Positions 62,808-64,000 of a stretch of DNA of 64,000 nucleotides are shown in pieces (positions within the stretch are counted from its first letter, which is position 1; each line of letters starts with the position of its first letter). The stretch spans positions 62,001 to 126,000 of the forward strand of contig NZ_FNGM01000001.1 in NCBI RefSeq assembly GCF_900102965.1, written 5' to 3'. This DNA comes from Paenibacillus jilunlii (GTDB lineage: Bacteria; Bacillota; Bacilli; Paenibacillales; Paenibacillaceae). The translations under genes and the position numbers were made by a program. The notes under the pieces were generated by a model that did no database searches, had not been told where the DNA came from, and saw nothing but the letters and a program-made list of their open reading frames with translations.

Positions 62808-63749
62808 ATGGAAATTATCCTTACCGAAGACAGGTTCAGAGAGAAGGTTTTGTTCCCGCGGGAGTATCCCATTTATCTGGAGGACACCATCGGTGTCACT
62901 TCCCACTATCAGCGGCTGCACGCCCATGACGCGCTGGAGATTAACATGATCAAATCCGGCACCGGCTACTACAGAATCAACGGGGAGCGTTATGATTTCC
63001 GGGAAGGGGATATTCTGCTGATCAACTCCAATGATCTCCACTGCGCCTACGAGACCGGTAATTTGGTCATGCAGGTCATTACGTTTGATCCCTCATGGTT
63101 TCTGGGCAGCCTGCGCTGTGATCCGGACATACTGTGCCCTTTTAAGGAAATGGGCCTATCGTTCAACAACCTGCTTGACCGCGACCATCCCAAGATGGAC
63201 GAGCTCCGGGGGCTTCTGCTGCTGATGCAAGAAGAGCACGGGAGTGAAAGACGTTCGTACACCTCCATTGTGTATGCTTATCTTCTGCAATTCCTGGTGA
63301 AAGTCAACCGCTATTTTCGTGTAGACAACCTGAAGAAGAGTAAGGGAACCATCACTGCCCCGCAGCTTGAAAAAATACGGCATGTCACGCGGGTTATGGA
63401 ACAGCGGTTTGCCTATCCCTGGACCCTGGAAGAGCTGGCTGCCCTGACCTACTTAAGCCCCTCGCGCTTCAGCGATATTTTCCGCCGGACCGTCGGCATG
63501 TCCCCCCTCATGTATTTAATTCACCTTCGCCTGGAAAATGCATATGGCCTGCTTGAAGCATCGGACCGTAAAATTGTCGACATTGCCCTGGAATGCGGTT
63601 TCCGCACACTCTCCAATTTCAACCGGCTGTTCAAGCGCCATATGGGCACTGAGCCAAGAAACGTCAGAAACAAAGCAAATACAGCTTGCAGTAAGATAGT
63701 GTCAGTTTATGAGCAGTTAAGCGGAGAGTTTGCCGCAGAAGAATGTTAA
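62808..63749 (+). CDS. AraC-family regulator with cupin sensor
   Basis: A 313-residue regulator. The N-terminal cupin (about 25-110) has HDALEINMIKSGTGYYRINGERYDFREGDILLINSNDLH; the two C-terminal helix-turn-helix units (about 205-300) include WTLEELAALTYLSPSRFSDIFRRTVGMSPLMYLIHLRLENAYGLL and IVDIALECGFRTLSNFNRLFKRHMGTEP. ATG 62808 has GGAGG 10 bases upstream; GTG 62802 is closer than ideal. It precedes an LplB-type sugar permease gene, so it probably regulates carbohydrate uptake. Confidence 0.92.
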   Translation: MEIILTEDRFREKVLFPREYPIYLEDTIGVTSHYQRLHAHDALEINMIKSGTGYYRINGERYDFREGDILLINSNDLHCAYETGNLVMQVITFDPSWFLGSLRCDPDILCPFKEMGLSFNNLLDRDHPKMDELRGLLLLMQEEHGSERRSYTSIVYAYLLQFLVKVNRYFRVDNLKKSKGTITAPQLEKIRHVTRVMEQRFAYPWTLEELAALTYLSPSRFSDIFRRTVGMSPLMYLIHLRLENAYGLLEASDRKIVDIALECGFRTLSNFNRLFKRHMGTEPRNVRNKANTACSKIVSVYEQLSGEFAAEEC

Positions 63750-63817
63750 TCTAGGGTTAGATTATATAACTCCATAGGTAATTTCAGCTCACACAATTAG
63801 AGGCAAGGGAGGTCAAA

Positions 63818-64000
63818 ATGCAAAAAACCGCATATAAGCTGGAGCTTGGACAAAAGACCGTGAAAGATTCATTGCTGAAACGTATCCTCAAGCAGTGGGA
63901 TCTTCAACTCATGGTGGTGCCCGCCCTGTTGTTTATCCTCGTATTCAGTTATATTCCCATGTACGGCGTACTGATGGCATTTCAGGATTACAATCTTTTT
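63818..64000 (+). CDS. LplB-type sugar ABC transporter permease, 3'-truncated by window edge
   Basis: ATG at 63818 after AAGGGAGGTC; 61 codons are visible before the window ends. The reading, a Lys-rich N-terminus then WDLQLMVVPALLFILVFSYIPMYGVLMAFQDYN, is the highly conserved first membrane helix and loop of the LplB/YtcP-like permeases that work with an extracellular binding lipoprotein in Paenibacillus. Located 68 bases after the AraC regulator. Confidence 0.88.
   Translation, partial: MQKTAYKLELGQKTVKDSLLKRILKQWDLQLMVVPALLFILVFSYIPMYGVLMAFQDYNLF

Overview
The window looks like a chromosomal segment of a Paenibacillus-type endospore-forming Firmicute. Supporting signs are a small acid-soluble spore protein, YtaF, the Bacillales order polA-mutM-ytaF-coaE followed by nrdR, strong AGGAGG-type ribosome sites with frequent GTG/TTG starts, a multimodular secreted amylase, and GC-rich genes separated by AT-rich repeat-laden gaps. 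No phage, integrase or CRISPR array is visible.

Layout. 0-2.7 kb: thiazole branch of thiamine synthesis (tenI-thiS-thiG-thiH). 3.1-5.6 kb: YfbR-type nucleotidase divergent from a fused class I fumarase. 6.3-9.5 kb: secreted GH13 amylase behind a LacI-type operator. 9.6-14.3 kb: phosphate block (PhoR-type kinase, PhoP-type regulator, PstB, PhoU) with Pho boxes. 15-21.6 kb: housekeeping polA-mutM-ytaF-coaE-lytic transglycosylase, SASP, nrdR. 22.2 kb: tRNA-Ala and tRNA-Lys, followed by a decayed stretch with three pseudogenes and one intact SDR. 25.4-27.3 kb: tandem TerD-domain protein plus an unknown partner. 27.5-31.3 kb: ABC-2 exporter with a serine hydrolase. 31.6-40.5 kb: a compact sigma-54 sugar unit (DeoR, HAD phosphatase, RpoN, LevR-type activator, mannose-family PTS) with a textbook -24/-12 promoter. 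40.7-46.4 kb: amino-acid permease, holin-like type I toxin-antitoxin locus, TetR-controlled FMN-binding/flavodoxin operon, VOC protein, LysR and DJ-1 protein. 46.5-48.6 kb: class I aldolase divergent from a short pyruvate kinase. 48.7-49.5 kb: remnants of two toxin-antitoxin systems beside a second, identical tRNA-Lys. 49.8-52.9 kb: Fur-controlled iron-type ABC uptake system. 53-64 kb: luciferase-like oxidoreductase, SMI1/KNR4 protein, GH16 glucanase, TetR, two DUF1801 proteins around an M3 oligopeptidase, AraC regulator and the start of an LplB-type sugar permease.

The least explained signals are intergenic. A multi-unit repeat built on an AGTGG/AAAAAGT/ACTAATT core occurs in at least five gaps plus one solo unit. 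A second, two-hairpin repeat occurs two times complete in forward orientation, once inverted and once as a half copy. A type I antitoxin promoter/RNA module is present once with its toxin and twice without an intact one. Together with the TetR palindromes around the flavin operon and the single-locus sigma-54 circuit, these are the places most worth checking. All functional calls are from reading motifs and context; no database search was run.
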